From Pelecanus crispus (lineage: Eukaryota > Chordata > Aves > Pelecaniformes > Pelecanidae), in the NCBI RefSeq assembly GCF_030463565.1, contig NC_134643.1, positions 119,205,809 through 119,269,808 of the forward strand: a DNA stretch of 64,000 nucleotides, in the 5' to 3' direction. Position numbers and translations under genes: made by a program. This document shows, in pieces, positions 12,991-25,500 of this stretch. Below the pieces are notes generated by a model. It was not told the DNA's origin. It searched no databases and worked only from the letters and a program-made list of their open reading frames with translations. Within the stretch, counting starts at the first letter, position 1. The number at the start of each line of letters is the position of its first letter.

Positions 12991-15115
12991 TGGTAATAAA
13001 AGATAAGAGTCTACGACTCCCCAGATTCCCTCTATGGTGTGCTCACCCCTCCTGCAGACTTTCTGAGTAGCACCTGTTTTCTAAAAGTTTACAGAGATAA
13101 CTGTGAAAGACTTTGAGGCCATATCAAGCTTGTGCTCTAAGTGTTTAGTGAGGAATTCCATTGAGCCAAGATGATTTGAAAAAGACATGGTTTATTAGCC
13201 CTCAACCCCACATTCCGTCAGAGGTAACCTATTTAATGCTGGTATTAATTCTGTTGGCCTACTGTAAGATGCCCCTCATCAGTCACTAAGGTCACCCTCC
13301 CCCACAAGTCCCCAGTCTCATTCCCACCGACCTCAAAGGACAGTTTAATTCTATATCTGAAACTTCCTGACCACAGCTCCAACCAAACCGTACTGCCACT
13401 TGCCCAGGCTGAGGCATAACCCCTGCAGCCACTGGCTGTGGAGGGAAGAAGGAGAGCTGTCCCCTACTATCATGCTGCACCATCATGTTTCTCCTCCTAT
13501 AAGCAAGCAGTGATTCAGCCCTCCTGTGTGATCCTTCTCAGACTCACATAGGTCAAAACCAGGTCATTGGCAACTGGTGGAATTGGCCCTCTGCCCCCCC
13601 ACAGTGGTTCATGGGGAACCAGACTGTTTCCAGGGAGGGTCACATGCTCTTCTTCCCTATGAGGGATGGCTGCCACAGGCCCAAAACAGCATCCTGCACA
13701 GCTACAAAGCCTGCCTATAATCCTCATCACTCTTTTCTGCCATCAGCTGCACTTTCAGCGGAGCAGAGTAAGAAGTGACCCCAGCATGATTAGTCCTGGA
13801 GACTGCAAGTGACATTTCCCCAGACATTAATGTCCATGGATACTTGACTGAAGACAAAGGCAACACTTCATAAAGAACAGTGCCCTTAAAACAATACTGT
13901 GGAGTTATGCGTGTTCCCACAGAAGCTATATATTAAGCCATTTTTGTGTTATTAACCCATTCTTATTTGATGCTTTCCCAACACGGTCGGGTGTGGCAGA
14001 TCTAGCAGCTGCTGTCACAAGTATCTCATCCATTGTCTTCAAGCTCATTTCAAGACTTCAAGTTAAAGGAAGTCAGTCATCTTCCCTATTGTATTCATCA
14101 AATTCACTGAAATGCTTTCCTTCTTGAATGAAATGTGTTCCCTGCAGGGAATGAAAACAGCCTGCCATGAGGTAGCATAAACTTGGTCCCATAACCTGCA
14201 TCTCCTTCCTTTAGTTAAATAGGTTAAACCCATCTACCATGCTTTTAGACGTCCATTATCTAGCCAAAGGATTTGTTTTGGGGGAGCAAAATAAAGTAAA
14301 TACATTTTTAACATCAATAACCTAAAACAAAGTATTATATCCTATATAAAATTCATTTGAAAGCCAAGGACACACAATAAATTTCATTGTTTTTCCATTC
14401 CCAGCAGAGAGGCTAACATCCCTACCCATGCTCTAGAGGAAAGTAAGTTCAACACTTCTCAAGACAAACTGAGAAACCTGATGCTTTTCTTTCTGCTGTA
14501 AACTGAAACATCATTAACAAATTTCCATCCCCAGGTCTGAATATTCACCTTGAAGCAAAGGCTGAGTTGAAATGAGTGCCTGGAATACTTTCCCAAGACA
14601 AACACCCTTTCCACCAGTTTATTAGCTATGTCTACCCTGAGAGCTTCCACATACAAAGAGTCACTCCAGAGATGTTTCAGCTGTACTTCAGGAGGAGACG
14701 CAATGGGGTTTGGAAGAAAAGTAGATACACAGAACAATTAGGAAACAAATGTGCTCTAACATGCTTCTGTTCATTCCTCTAACATGCTTCTGTTCACTCC
14801 TGATCATCCAGATCCTCAGTCTGGTTTATCAATAGACTAAGATTGCAGCACCCAACTTGGTGTTCATCTGCTCAGATTCAGCCTTTCAATGCAATTTGGT
14901 CTGGTCTGCTTTAAAGAGACACATTTTCTTTATCTACTTTTAGCTTTTAATGTCCTAGCTCACTTCTTGGAACCAAAAAACAGCTCCATCTTCTTAGAAG
15001 TGCTGGAATGGCAGTCACAAAGGCTGCATTAAACAGCACTATTTTGATTCCTCTTTCCGCTTCTCTCCTCCATGTGTCTTCTGTAGCATTCACACCTGAT
15101 TGTTGAATTCTGAAA
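12991..15115. other. Intergenic sequence with one short tandem duplication
   Basis: No gene is supported. The first 150 bases may still belong to the old LINE on the left. A 23-base unit beginning TCTAACATGCTTCTGTTCA occurs twice back to back at 14,755-14,777 and 14,778-14,800 with one difference. Otherwise the sequence is unremarkable. Confidence 0.45.
14755..14800. repeat. Short tandem duplication, period 23
   Basis: Two adjacent copies of a 23-base unit starting TCTAACATGCTTCTG. The second differs by one base near its 3' end. Confidence 0.85.
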
Positions 15116-15122
15116 ATCCTTC

Positions 15123-16545
15123 AGACACCACCATGCGTATTAAACCATGTCCCAAAGTGCCACGTCTACACTTTTTTTTAATACCTCTGGGGATGGTGAC
15201 TCCACCACCTCTCTGGGCAGCCTCTTCCAATACCTGACCACTCTTTCAGTAAAGAACTTTTTCCTAATATCCAATCTAAACCTCCCCTGATGCAGCCTGA
15301 GGCCATTTCCTCTCGTCCTATTGCTACTTACTTGGGAGAAGAGACCAACACCCACCTCACTACAGCCTCCTTGCAGGCAGTTGTAGAGAGCAATGAGGTC
15401 TCCCCTCAGCCTCCTCTTCTCCAGGCTAAACAACCCCAGTTCCCTCAGCTGCTCCTCATAAGGCCTGTGCTCCAGACCCTTCACCAGCTTTGTTGCCCTT
15501 CTCTGGACACACTCCAGCAACTCAATGTCTGTCTTATATTGAGAGGCCCAAAACTGGGCACAGTATTCAAGGTGCAGCCTCACCAGCACTGAGTACAGGG
15601 GCACGATCATTTCCTTGCTCCGGCTGGCCACACTATTCCTGATCCAAGCCAGGATACTGTTGGCCTTCTTGGCCACCTGGGCACACTGCTGGCTCATGTT
15701 CAGCTGGCTGTCAACCAGCACCCCCAGGTCCTTTTCAGCCAGGCAGCTTTCCAGCCACTCTTCTCCAAGCCTGTAGCGTTGCATGGGGTTGTTGTGACTG
15801 AAGTGCAGGACCGGGCACTTGGCCTTGTTGAACCTCATACAGTTGGCCTCAGCCCATTGATCCAGCCTGCCCAGATCCCTCTGTGCAGCCATTTTATGCT
15901 CAAGTAGGTCAACAGTCCCACCCAGTTTGGTATGATCTGTAAACTTACTGAGGGTGCACTCGATCCCCTCATCCAGATCATTGATAAAGATATTAAACAG
16001 AACTGGCCCCAATACTGAGCCCTGGGGAACACCACTTGTGACCGGCCGCCAACTGGATTTAACTCCATTCACCACAACTCCTTGGGCTCAGCCAGCTAAC
16101 CAGTTTGTTACCCAGCGAAGTGTATGTCCATCCAAGCTATGAGCAGACAGTTTCTCCAGGAGAGTACTGTGGGAAACAGTGTCAAAGGCTTTATTGAAGT
16201 CCAGGTAAACAAAATCCACAGCCTTTCCCTCATCCACTAAGCAGGTCGCCTTGTCATAGAAGGAGATCCGGTTAGTCAAGCAGGACCTGCCTTTCATAAA
16301 CCCATGCTGACTGGGTCGGATCACCTGGTTGTCCTCTACGTTCCGTGTGATGGCACTCAAGATGATCTGCTCCATAACCTTCCCTGGCACTGAGGTCAGT
16401 CTGACAGGCCTGTAGTTCCCTGGATCCTCCTTCCCACCTTCCTGTAGATGAGCGTCACATTTGTCAAACTCCAGTCAACTGGGACCTCCTCAGTTAGCCG
16501 GGACTGCTGATAAATGATTGAAAGTGGCTTGGATAAACAAGTCAA
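15123..16545 (-). mobile_element. CR1 LINE, about 1.4 kb, C-terminal half of ORF2
   Basis: A minus-strand CR1 copy carrying the reverse transcriptase and C-terminal part of ORF2. Two minus-strand frames, 16,390-16,088 and 16,075-15,140 (311 codons), are fragments of one ORF2 separated by a frame break. The first has the motif A region [25 protein letters not shown] and the second begins in the [20 protein letters not shown] region (motif B). The catalytic FADD box is mutated to FTDH (15,932-15,943), so it cannot encode an active reverse transcriptase. The 3' UTR stops near 15,123 without the usual octamer or pentamer tail. Confidence 0.93.
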
Positions 16546-19500
16546 GGAGCCAAGAGGGGTGAGATCATAAATGATTTAATCTATTTTTTTTCTGATAAAT
16601 AGAGATAGGTTTGAAATAGAAGGAAGAAAAGGGAGTAGGGGCAATGAGGAAAGCAGTATTAAAGTAAGAAGTCAAGTTGTATCTCTGGCCACGAAATACA
16701 GTAGAGTACTATTATTCTTTGTCCTGGAAGGTGAAAAAGCTGATGGAAGAGGGAACACGCTGTACTGAAGTAAGTTCTGGATTTCCTTCAAAAATGCCTA
16801 GCAGCAAAAGAACAAGGATGGAGGAACGGGACACTAAGGACCGAGTAAAGGCTCAGGATTAATGGGATAGTATCTTACACTGTGAGGAAGGCATGGAAAT
16901 AAGAGAGAAAGGGAAAAGGAAAAGGTGAAGGTAATTAACATTTCTTCTACCAAAAGGATGTAAGAGCTAGTATGGGGTCACTAAGGATGACGGAAAAGTC
17001 CTCCACGTCCCTTGCTGAAGGTTTTGGAAAAATTGAGAGAAAAATAGGTATGATACAAGATGAAAAAACATGCAGCTTTGGCATTTGGACAGATATGCAG
17101 ACATTGGGATTACCCAGAATAAGAGTAAGAGCTGGGGAAGAGGCAAAAGTTTTCAAAGTGTTTCTCAACATTAAATAAAACCTACATATTTTGAAACAAG
17201 TGACCTAGTGGCACAGCAACATGGACTCCCCCCATAACCAAAAATAAAGCATGGTCTGTGAAATAAGAGTCCATAGAGGACTGCAGAGAGAACTAAGATA
17301 ACTGCAGAAATAACAGTTGAAGGGGAAACTTTTTCCTTTTCTTATGTGTGACAGTTGAGAGATGAATGCCACAGAAGATGAGTACTGTCATTCAAGAAAG
17401 AGAAGGAAACAAGTTATGGACAGAGGCAAAGCAATGATTACAAAGGTTGGAGGAATATGTAGAACTGCAGAGCTGGATGAATGGCTAGGAAAGCGAATGG
17501 TGATGATGGAGATAACAAAAAGGGAGTATGAGCTGAGTGTGATACAATCCAATCCATGAGGTAGAAGTGAAAGTGACAGTGAGCACACTATGAAAGAATT
17601 GGAGAAAAGTAAGGGAGAAGAGGAAGCTCAGGGAAAAAAAAAAAAAAAAAAAAATGTTAGGAGAAGAGGAAGCTGGGAAATCAACACAGGTTACTGTAAT
17701 GAGAAATTAAATCAGCACAGGTTACTGTAATGAGAAGGGAAGTCAGAGGGAATTGCTTGTAGTGCAGTCTGCTTTTCTGCTGCACTGGTATGAAGACATC
17801 ATTCCCACACATTGCACAGTGCAGTACCCCCACAGATTTGGGCAGAGGGAACATGAATGAGGAGCAGAGTGAACACATCAGCAGACACACATTTAGGATG
17901 ATGAAGTCCTGATCTTCACAACTCGGCTGAGATCAGAAATATGCCGAGATGCAGAAATTCACTTACAAGTGCTCTTTTAAAATTACCCTTGTTCAGTGGG
18001 AATCCCCATTCAATGTACAAAATCAACTGAGAATTGCCAGGATGAATCACAGCAGTGGTCCAACCTGCCCTAGCCAATACCAGACATGTCAGGCTCCAGA
18101 CACCTTGGGCGTAAGATCACTAAAAATGTGTTGCTCTTTAAGTCACAGCCCTCATTTGCAGTTATTTCTCTCTGTATTTTAATTAAAAGTCCCCTCTGGG
18201 TAAGCCATGTTGCTTCATCCTAACTCTAAGATTGCAGTAAAAGCAAAGGGATACATTTATGTATAAATATATACCAAATTAAGAATTCTTTTAAAATTGT
18301 TGCCTGTAGTCTGGTGGCAAACTTGATTTTGATTTTTTTTTCCTCTTTGTGGGAAAAGCACAAAGGTTCACAAAAATTAACACAAGCAAATGTCAAGAGA
18401 TGAAAGAGCAAAAAAGTACAGTGAATCAGTATGACCACTGAACTGTGCTCACATGCATCAAACAGTAAAACATCTCCACCCTGGGACACCAGATACAGCT
18501 GGAATTATCAGGAAACTTAATGGCAGGTATCCAGAGAAAAAAATGGTTCTCTTATGACCACCACCTTCTCTCTCCGCCTCTGATTTAGCGGCCTTCAAAT
18601 ACCAAAAAATGACTCATTACAAGTGTAGGTCCCAAGAAGGAAACAGACTACCAAACCAAAAACAAGATGCAAATGTCCTTTAGATAATGGCATTTCTCAG
18701 GTGTGTGTCACAAGGGATCTAAAAAATTATTTAACTGTCTTCTCCTGTGCACCACAGTGATCTCCATGAATCCTGCAGAAATTCAGGCTCTGATCCTGCA
18801 AACAGATATATTCCACTTTAAAATTTTGAGTAGTCCTGTTAGCTTTGCTGGAATTACTCTTTCACATGAAGTCAAGCACTGTCACCAGCATTTCTATAAT
18901 TAGAGAAAACAGTTTCCAAAGTTCATTAAAGTATTTGTCAAAGAAGCAGGTCGCTGAGTAGGATTCTGCCAGGGTAGTAGGAATGAAAGTGAGATGTACA
19001 CCACAAGCAACTTAATGTCATGTTGAGGAGTACTCCACAAACACTGAGTGTTGATGAAATACCTCATATTTTATCTGGGTATGCTCCTGGAATAAAGGAA
19101 TTTGAAGTGTATTTGAGGAATTAAAAATGAACTAATAAAAAAAAGTCGTGAGAAGACAGACAAGCGAGTTTCATTACTTTCACTACGCTCATTGCTTCAC
19201 AAAAAGAGAATAGATGCACTCTCCTCTGACATATTAAACAGATCAGTTCCCAATTCTGTTTGCACAACCATTCACACTTCTGTTCTGCCAGGAAATACTA
19301 AAGGTTTAAGCCCCTGGTCGTGCCTTACAATTTGCCTGCATACAAAACTGCCCAGTGAGTTGTAAGAGTTATGCTTTAAAAACTGCTTTGGTTAAACCAC
19401 TGTGAACACTCATGGGACCCCAGTGGGGGCAGATGAGGTGTTATGCTAGAAACATAAAGTCTGCTTTAAGTAAAATATAACTATTACATTATCCAAAAGA

Positions 19501-22500
19501 CAATTTCTTAAATTACACATTGCTCATCCCAGAACACCACAGTATGTATCTAGATCAGTATTGTTTTGAAGGCCCTAAGTCAACACAATGAAATATCATG
19601 GGCCTGTAGCCCCAGCAAAAATGAAAGGTAGGCATCACTTTGTCCTCTGTGAGGACAGAAGACAAGTTTGGGAGCTCACCACTCCCCTGTGGTTGTTAAG
19701 AACCCTGAGTAATTTCATGTGAGTACATGAAGTTTCAGGATGGAAGGTGTAAAAGTGAGAGAAGTTTTAGATTTTCCTTGTAACGTTCCCAAGAGATATA
19801 TCAAACCCCACACCAATTTGTTTAATGAGATTTTCAGCTTAAAATGACTGCAGACCACTACAAAAATCAGATTCATTTCTTGAACAGCAACATGGAGAAG
19901 GGGCATTTGTGTAAGACTCCATATCCTTGCAACTCAAAACAGTTTGTCATTCTGGTACCTGATTCTCAATTTTGAATAAAAGATATTACCTGAGTGTCAA
20001 GTTTAATAAAAAAATTTAAAAAAAAATCCCAAACCAACCACAGATGAGATTTTCTACTTCAAATAGAGAAATCTGTTTCCAAATCACTTATCTAGCTGTT
20101 GAGTCATTGGCTAATCGGAAATAAGTAATAGCTGTATGCAAGAAAAAATAAGGTTACACAAGACTTTCTATTGAATTTAACAGTACATTTTCACAATGTC
20201 TCTCAGTAAGTGCATTTATCTGGCAAAGGTATGTATATGATATATATTTCTTTATTCTTAGAAATTGTTCAGATTTTCTGTCTTCATACATTGGATCCAG
20301 CTTTCACTGAAGTAAATTCACACTGAAGCAAGTGGGAGTCTTCCACAGATGCAACATTAGGATATATATGTGGGACCAGCATGAATAAAGTCATTAATTC
20401 TCTCCAGTGAATCTCTACTAATTTTACATAATATTCAGACAAAATAAATACTTGCTATTTCTGTGGTACATGCCCTATGGGCTTCAGTATTAAGAACACA
20501 AGACATTAGTTAATAGGTGTTTGAATAACCAACTACATTTAAGGATTCATTCAACTAATGAGGTAACAATTATTTGTTGCTAATACCACATTCTATCCTG
20601 CAAGAAAATTGGCTTCCTACTCCATCAGCGTTCCATCTAATTATATATTCCAGGTGATATTATAGAATTTGCTTCTATTTAACTTTATTTTACATATCTT
20701 CTAAGCAAATCTGCTCCAGCTGAAAACTCTGGAACACTTGTACTGCTTTTAAAAAATCAGTGGGAACACGTCCACTGTCCAGAAAGTTTTATTGTTGTGT
20801 TTTTAAATTAAATATTACACCTGTGTTTGGTATTTAATTGACAAATTACCTAGTACCCTACCCCCCAGGAGGAACTGAACGTCCCAAATTTCCAGCAAAG
20901 CCATGATATAATTGACTGGAATGAAACATCTTTCATCTTCATTGAGCTCAAATACAAAATCTTCTCACTGCACCAAGCCCTTATTTGTCACCCTGCTCCC
21001 CAAGTTTTGCTGAAATCCAGGACCTTTTTTTTTAAAAATAATTATTCTTTTTTTCCCTGTGCATGTGCATGTCTCAGAAGTCAGTCAGAATATAGTAATC
21101 TTGTTTCACATTGCAAATGCTGTGGTTAAAACACAGTCCTGTTTTGAAAAATCTAACAAATTAAGTGGCATTTCCTGTTTGAAAAAGGGGAGCAACAGAA
21201 TCTTTCAGGAGCTTGCAATGCTGGTGACATTCAAGCAAGGCAACTGCTTTCATGGCAGAGCACTCTGAGCGTAGCGTATAGCGTAACTCTGGTCTACAGT
21301 CCAGAATGTAAGAAAAAGTATTCCCTGCACTCATAATGATACAAATGTCTTCATGCAGATATTCAAATCAAATATCACCAGGTTCACAAATGAATTCAGT
21401 TCTCCCGCAAGAACCTCATTTGCCACCACAACAGAAACATCCAGGCAGCCAAAATCTTGTGTGATCAAGCAACTTGCAGTATTGCTGAAGCTGATGTCTA
21501 TGGACACTGTTCAGGTGACACCCTCCTTTGGTTGAATCCTAAATTGAAAACTATTGCCTTACCTATTTACCAGGAGGTAGAAATGCAACATTAGAGTAGG
21601 TCCTTAGATGCACATCTAAATAAAGTTATAAAGTGCACCTTTGCAAAGATGGGACTAGATTCCTTCCTTATCAGCCCTTTTTATTCTGTGGTTTTGCTAG
21701 ATCAGGGGAGCAGACAAGTAGGCAGTAAATCCAGTTTGCTAACTTTAAACAGAACAGATCATCTGAATATGACAAGCATTTAAGAACTTAAATATGGTTA
21801 TAAAATTTTGGACTTCTGCATATAAATATCCACAGAAATCTTTGTTGTGTAGATCAGGATAAATTTTCTTACATTGCACTCAATAAATAAGAAACTCATC
21901 AGCTAGCTATAGCCACTGCCTGCCAAGAATGCCCTCACAGTGCCAGAAGGTGTCCAGCCTCTCTCCTTATTTACAGTCTTAGGCAAATAGAGATCATTAC
22001 AGGTACATTTAGTCAGATGATGTACTTGAACAAGTTGTAAATAAAACTGTGAATTGATAAATTCCATTTAGTAGCTTTGATGAATGGATTTCAGATGTTT
22101 TCTCCTGAGGTTTTTATTTTTTAATCATGGAATCTTATAGCCGTATTGGGATCACGTCACTGTAAATTCAAGTATTCATCTGCAGCATCATATGTTAAAA
22201 ATAAAGCCAAATAAAAATTGAAACAGCAATTTTGTAAAGTAAATACACACCCTAAATCTTGTAGAATAACTCCACAAAAACTTTGCAACTGTGTTCATGT
22301 TGCTAATGTTGGTAATCAGTACTGGATCTCAATCACTATAGCTATATAGCCCCCTGCTTGAGGAGGATGCTTAGGTTAGTGCACTTCACTGTGCTTTTCT
22401 GGATAACTTTTGACTGGGCCTGGGCTCTGCAAATAGTGTTCACCGGAAGAAATGTAGTGTCTAGCATAAGCAGACCTCAGCACCTGAGATAAAAGTATAG

Positions 22501-25500
22501 ATTTTCTGTATAGTCATGGAGGTAAATAGGTCTTCTAGGGTACAAATCATCTCCTTCTAAAGTAGAAATGTCAAACAGACCAGATGAACTGTGTCCAAAA
22601 AAGTCTGTTTCTTCCCAATAACAGACCTTGCAGAGAATCCAGGGTAACTAACACAGACAGAGATGGCAGTCAATACCATGACAGCCCATCTTACATGAAA
22701 TGAATCCCCTGTCAAAGGTCTAAACCTGCTTGCATTCAAGCCCAAAGAGACTTTAGAATTGTCCTCCTTCTGTAGAAATACCCAAGTTCATTAAAACAAT
22801 TGTCCCTGGAATGTTCCTGGCAACAAAGTATTCCACTAACAGACTTGTTCACCTGCACGTGCAGCAAGTCTCAAGCAAGGACTGACCTTTCCCATGCATT
22901 GAAACCTCCTCAGTTCTAGTTTTCATTTGAAATAGTTATACCTTGCCCTATACCTGGCATCTCTTATTGGGATTTTCAAATATACAGTAGCTTGTGCTGG
23001 CAAACATCTGGAAATCTGGTAGATTGACACCTGCAGCAGCTGGGCAAATAAATTATTATAAAAATTACTATCAAATCACCTAAACCAGTAAAATTAGGTC
23101 AGCAGCAAACATAAGATAAAGCCATCCACCTGTAGGATGACATACAGGAGATAAAAATACATGTACCTTGACAAGCTGTTTTTTAGAATTCTTTCTTGAA
23201 TGTCTGGTTTTTTTCTAAGGTAAAGCATCCAAGTGCCCAGGCAACAAATGTTATGCATAAAATTTTATGCAATATGATAAATAGTGTTTCTGTAAGTAAA
23301 TGAATGCACATCCTTATACAGGAATTAAATAAAGTCTAAACCAAGAATGAGTCTGTAAGTTTATGAATAAGTGAAAGTACACAAACTAAGGCATATGTAA
23401 ACTTATCTTGTGTTCTATGAATCATTCTTGACATACAACTATAACGGCAGCCTTCATTAGAAAGGGGAAGAGCAAAAACTTCTAAGAAATGAAGTGGGAA
23501 TGCTTCCTAACGTTCAGTGGTTTGGCATTCTTTTTAAGAAGCTGAAGAAAGCATAAACAGAGCCTGCATGCATTTCATGAGTCACTTCAGAAATTAAAAG
23601 TTTTGCGTATGAAGCTATGTCACTTGGAAAAGAGGATATGATATGTATGTGGTGGGCATGAAAATACTAGATAGATTTCTTGTTAGTTGTGGGCTATGCT
23701 TTATAAATGCTCATCTTTCAAAGGATGAAATTTCAGAGAAACAGGTAATATTTTATACCTGAAGGTTTTCATTTTATGCTAGATACATCCTATAGGAAGG
23801 AAGCTGTCATTGGAGTTTTAGGGACTCAGGAATAAGAGTGTGTGTGTGTGTGTGGTGTAACCACGTATGTCTTCTTGGATCATAAATCAATTTACAAATC
23901 TACTGATCCTCCAGCTGATGTTGTCTTACCTTTCCTGAAAATCATTCATTGCCATGGGCTGCGACGGAGAGGGGAGGGATATATCCATATGCATGTACAC
24001 ACTTATAACAATCTCATTCAAACCTCCAACAGCAGACTGAGCTACATCTGTATAGTGAAAGTCCTAGAAGAAATGGAGTTATTTGCAACGAGCTTCCTCA
24101 TCCCAAACTAACTTCCCTCAGGTTGTGGGGTTTTACAGGTACTGGTCTGTCTCATCTCCTCCAACTAGATCATCCCTTTTCATCTCATCAGCACTGCTTT
24201 GGCAGCAAACTTTCTAGCCAGATGGGTGCTGTTGTGCATGCTGAAAAGAACTGGAAAAATATGAACTGGTCTTTCAACCTCTCAGATAAATTTGCTACTT
24301 CGAGATCCCCTAAGACATGAAAGTGTCATTCCAAAATGGTTTCTTTCATTGACAGTTTTGAAAATTTTTTTCTGTTTTGGAACATTGGAAATATGGCTGA
24401 TTATTCATGGCAATTTTTGTCTTTTTGAGCATTGAATACACAACGTCATAGTTGTTTGATGTTTTAAGTGATTAGAAGGGAATATTTCCCTCCTAAGTTT
24501 CACTTTGTGCCCAGTTGTCAACTACTGCATGGAGCTAAGGTGACAGAGGGAAATGTTTTGGCTGATACTGAATCTTCCTTGCTCTACTCTGCCACCTGTT
24601 CTTCCTGCAGGGTAGGAGAATGCAGGGAAAGGGAGGACAAGCTGAAAGAATAAAGTTGTGCAGTGGCTATATTTTGCTGGGCAGAGCACAGCACTAAAGT
24701 GTTGGAATATTAGGTGTTTTTCTTAGCAAACTGAGACTGAAGAATGTTGCAGTAACATCATACTTCCAGTTTTCACTCAGGGAAGCTTGCAAGCCCTCAC
24801 AGCTGCACACAAACATACTGAAAACATGATCCTAAAATGCAGAACACGTAAAGGAAAGAGGAAAACCTGTTTTACCACTTCTAAATGAATGTGCTGGCAT
24901 TTTGCTTCTGACTTCAGGTCTTTGCCCTTGGAGACATCACATAGAGTCAGTAAAGAATCCTTCAACACAGTGCAATTTTATGATGACCATAAGCCTTGTG
25001 GAAACATTTCTGTTTCAAAAGACTTTCACTGAATAGCGAGCAGCATTCCCCCTGGTTTCCTGCCAGCTCATCTCTCCACTGTGAGCTCTAATCAGTGAGG
25101 CTTGGGGCCCCAGAGTACCATTTCCCTCCCACTAGGACTGCCTCAGGACCAAACTGCTCCAAATGAAAGTAGGTTTTTTTAGGATGCCTTAGCAAAAACT
25201 CCAGTAGCTCTGGAGGGCAGAAGAACCTTGGTCACAGAGGGTTTTCATAGTCCCTGCTATGCAGACATGTATGGAGTTTTTGCTGAAGCCGGACTTTCTC
25301 CGGCTCCTGGGTTTTGCCCTTCATAGCACTTCATAGCAGGAATGTGCCCCGAGGGGCTTTCCAACCACCCCCGTGTGCCAAAGAGTCCCTGGGAGTCCAA
25401 ATACCTACCTGCAGTCTGCCAGCTGCGGGGAGCAGCCCCCAATTGGCCCAGACCTCAAACTGCATCGCACTTGCCGAATCTCACCTCCAGCTCACTTTGC

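Noticed and set aside
15290..15592. Plus-strand frames of 100-316 codons overlapping CR1 copies (also 29,733-30,683)
   Set aside because: They are the antisense of CR1 ORF2; the real reading direction is minus, as shown by the reverse transcriptase motifs.
22125..22180. AATCATGGAATCTTATAG resembling a CR1 terminus
   Set aside because: The downstream sequence does not continue as CR1.
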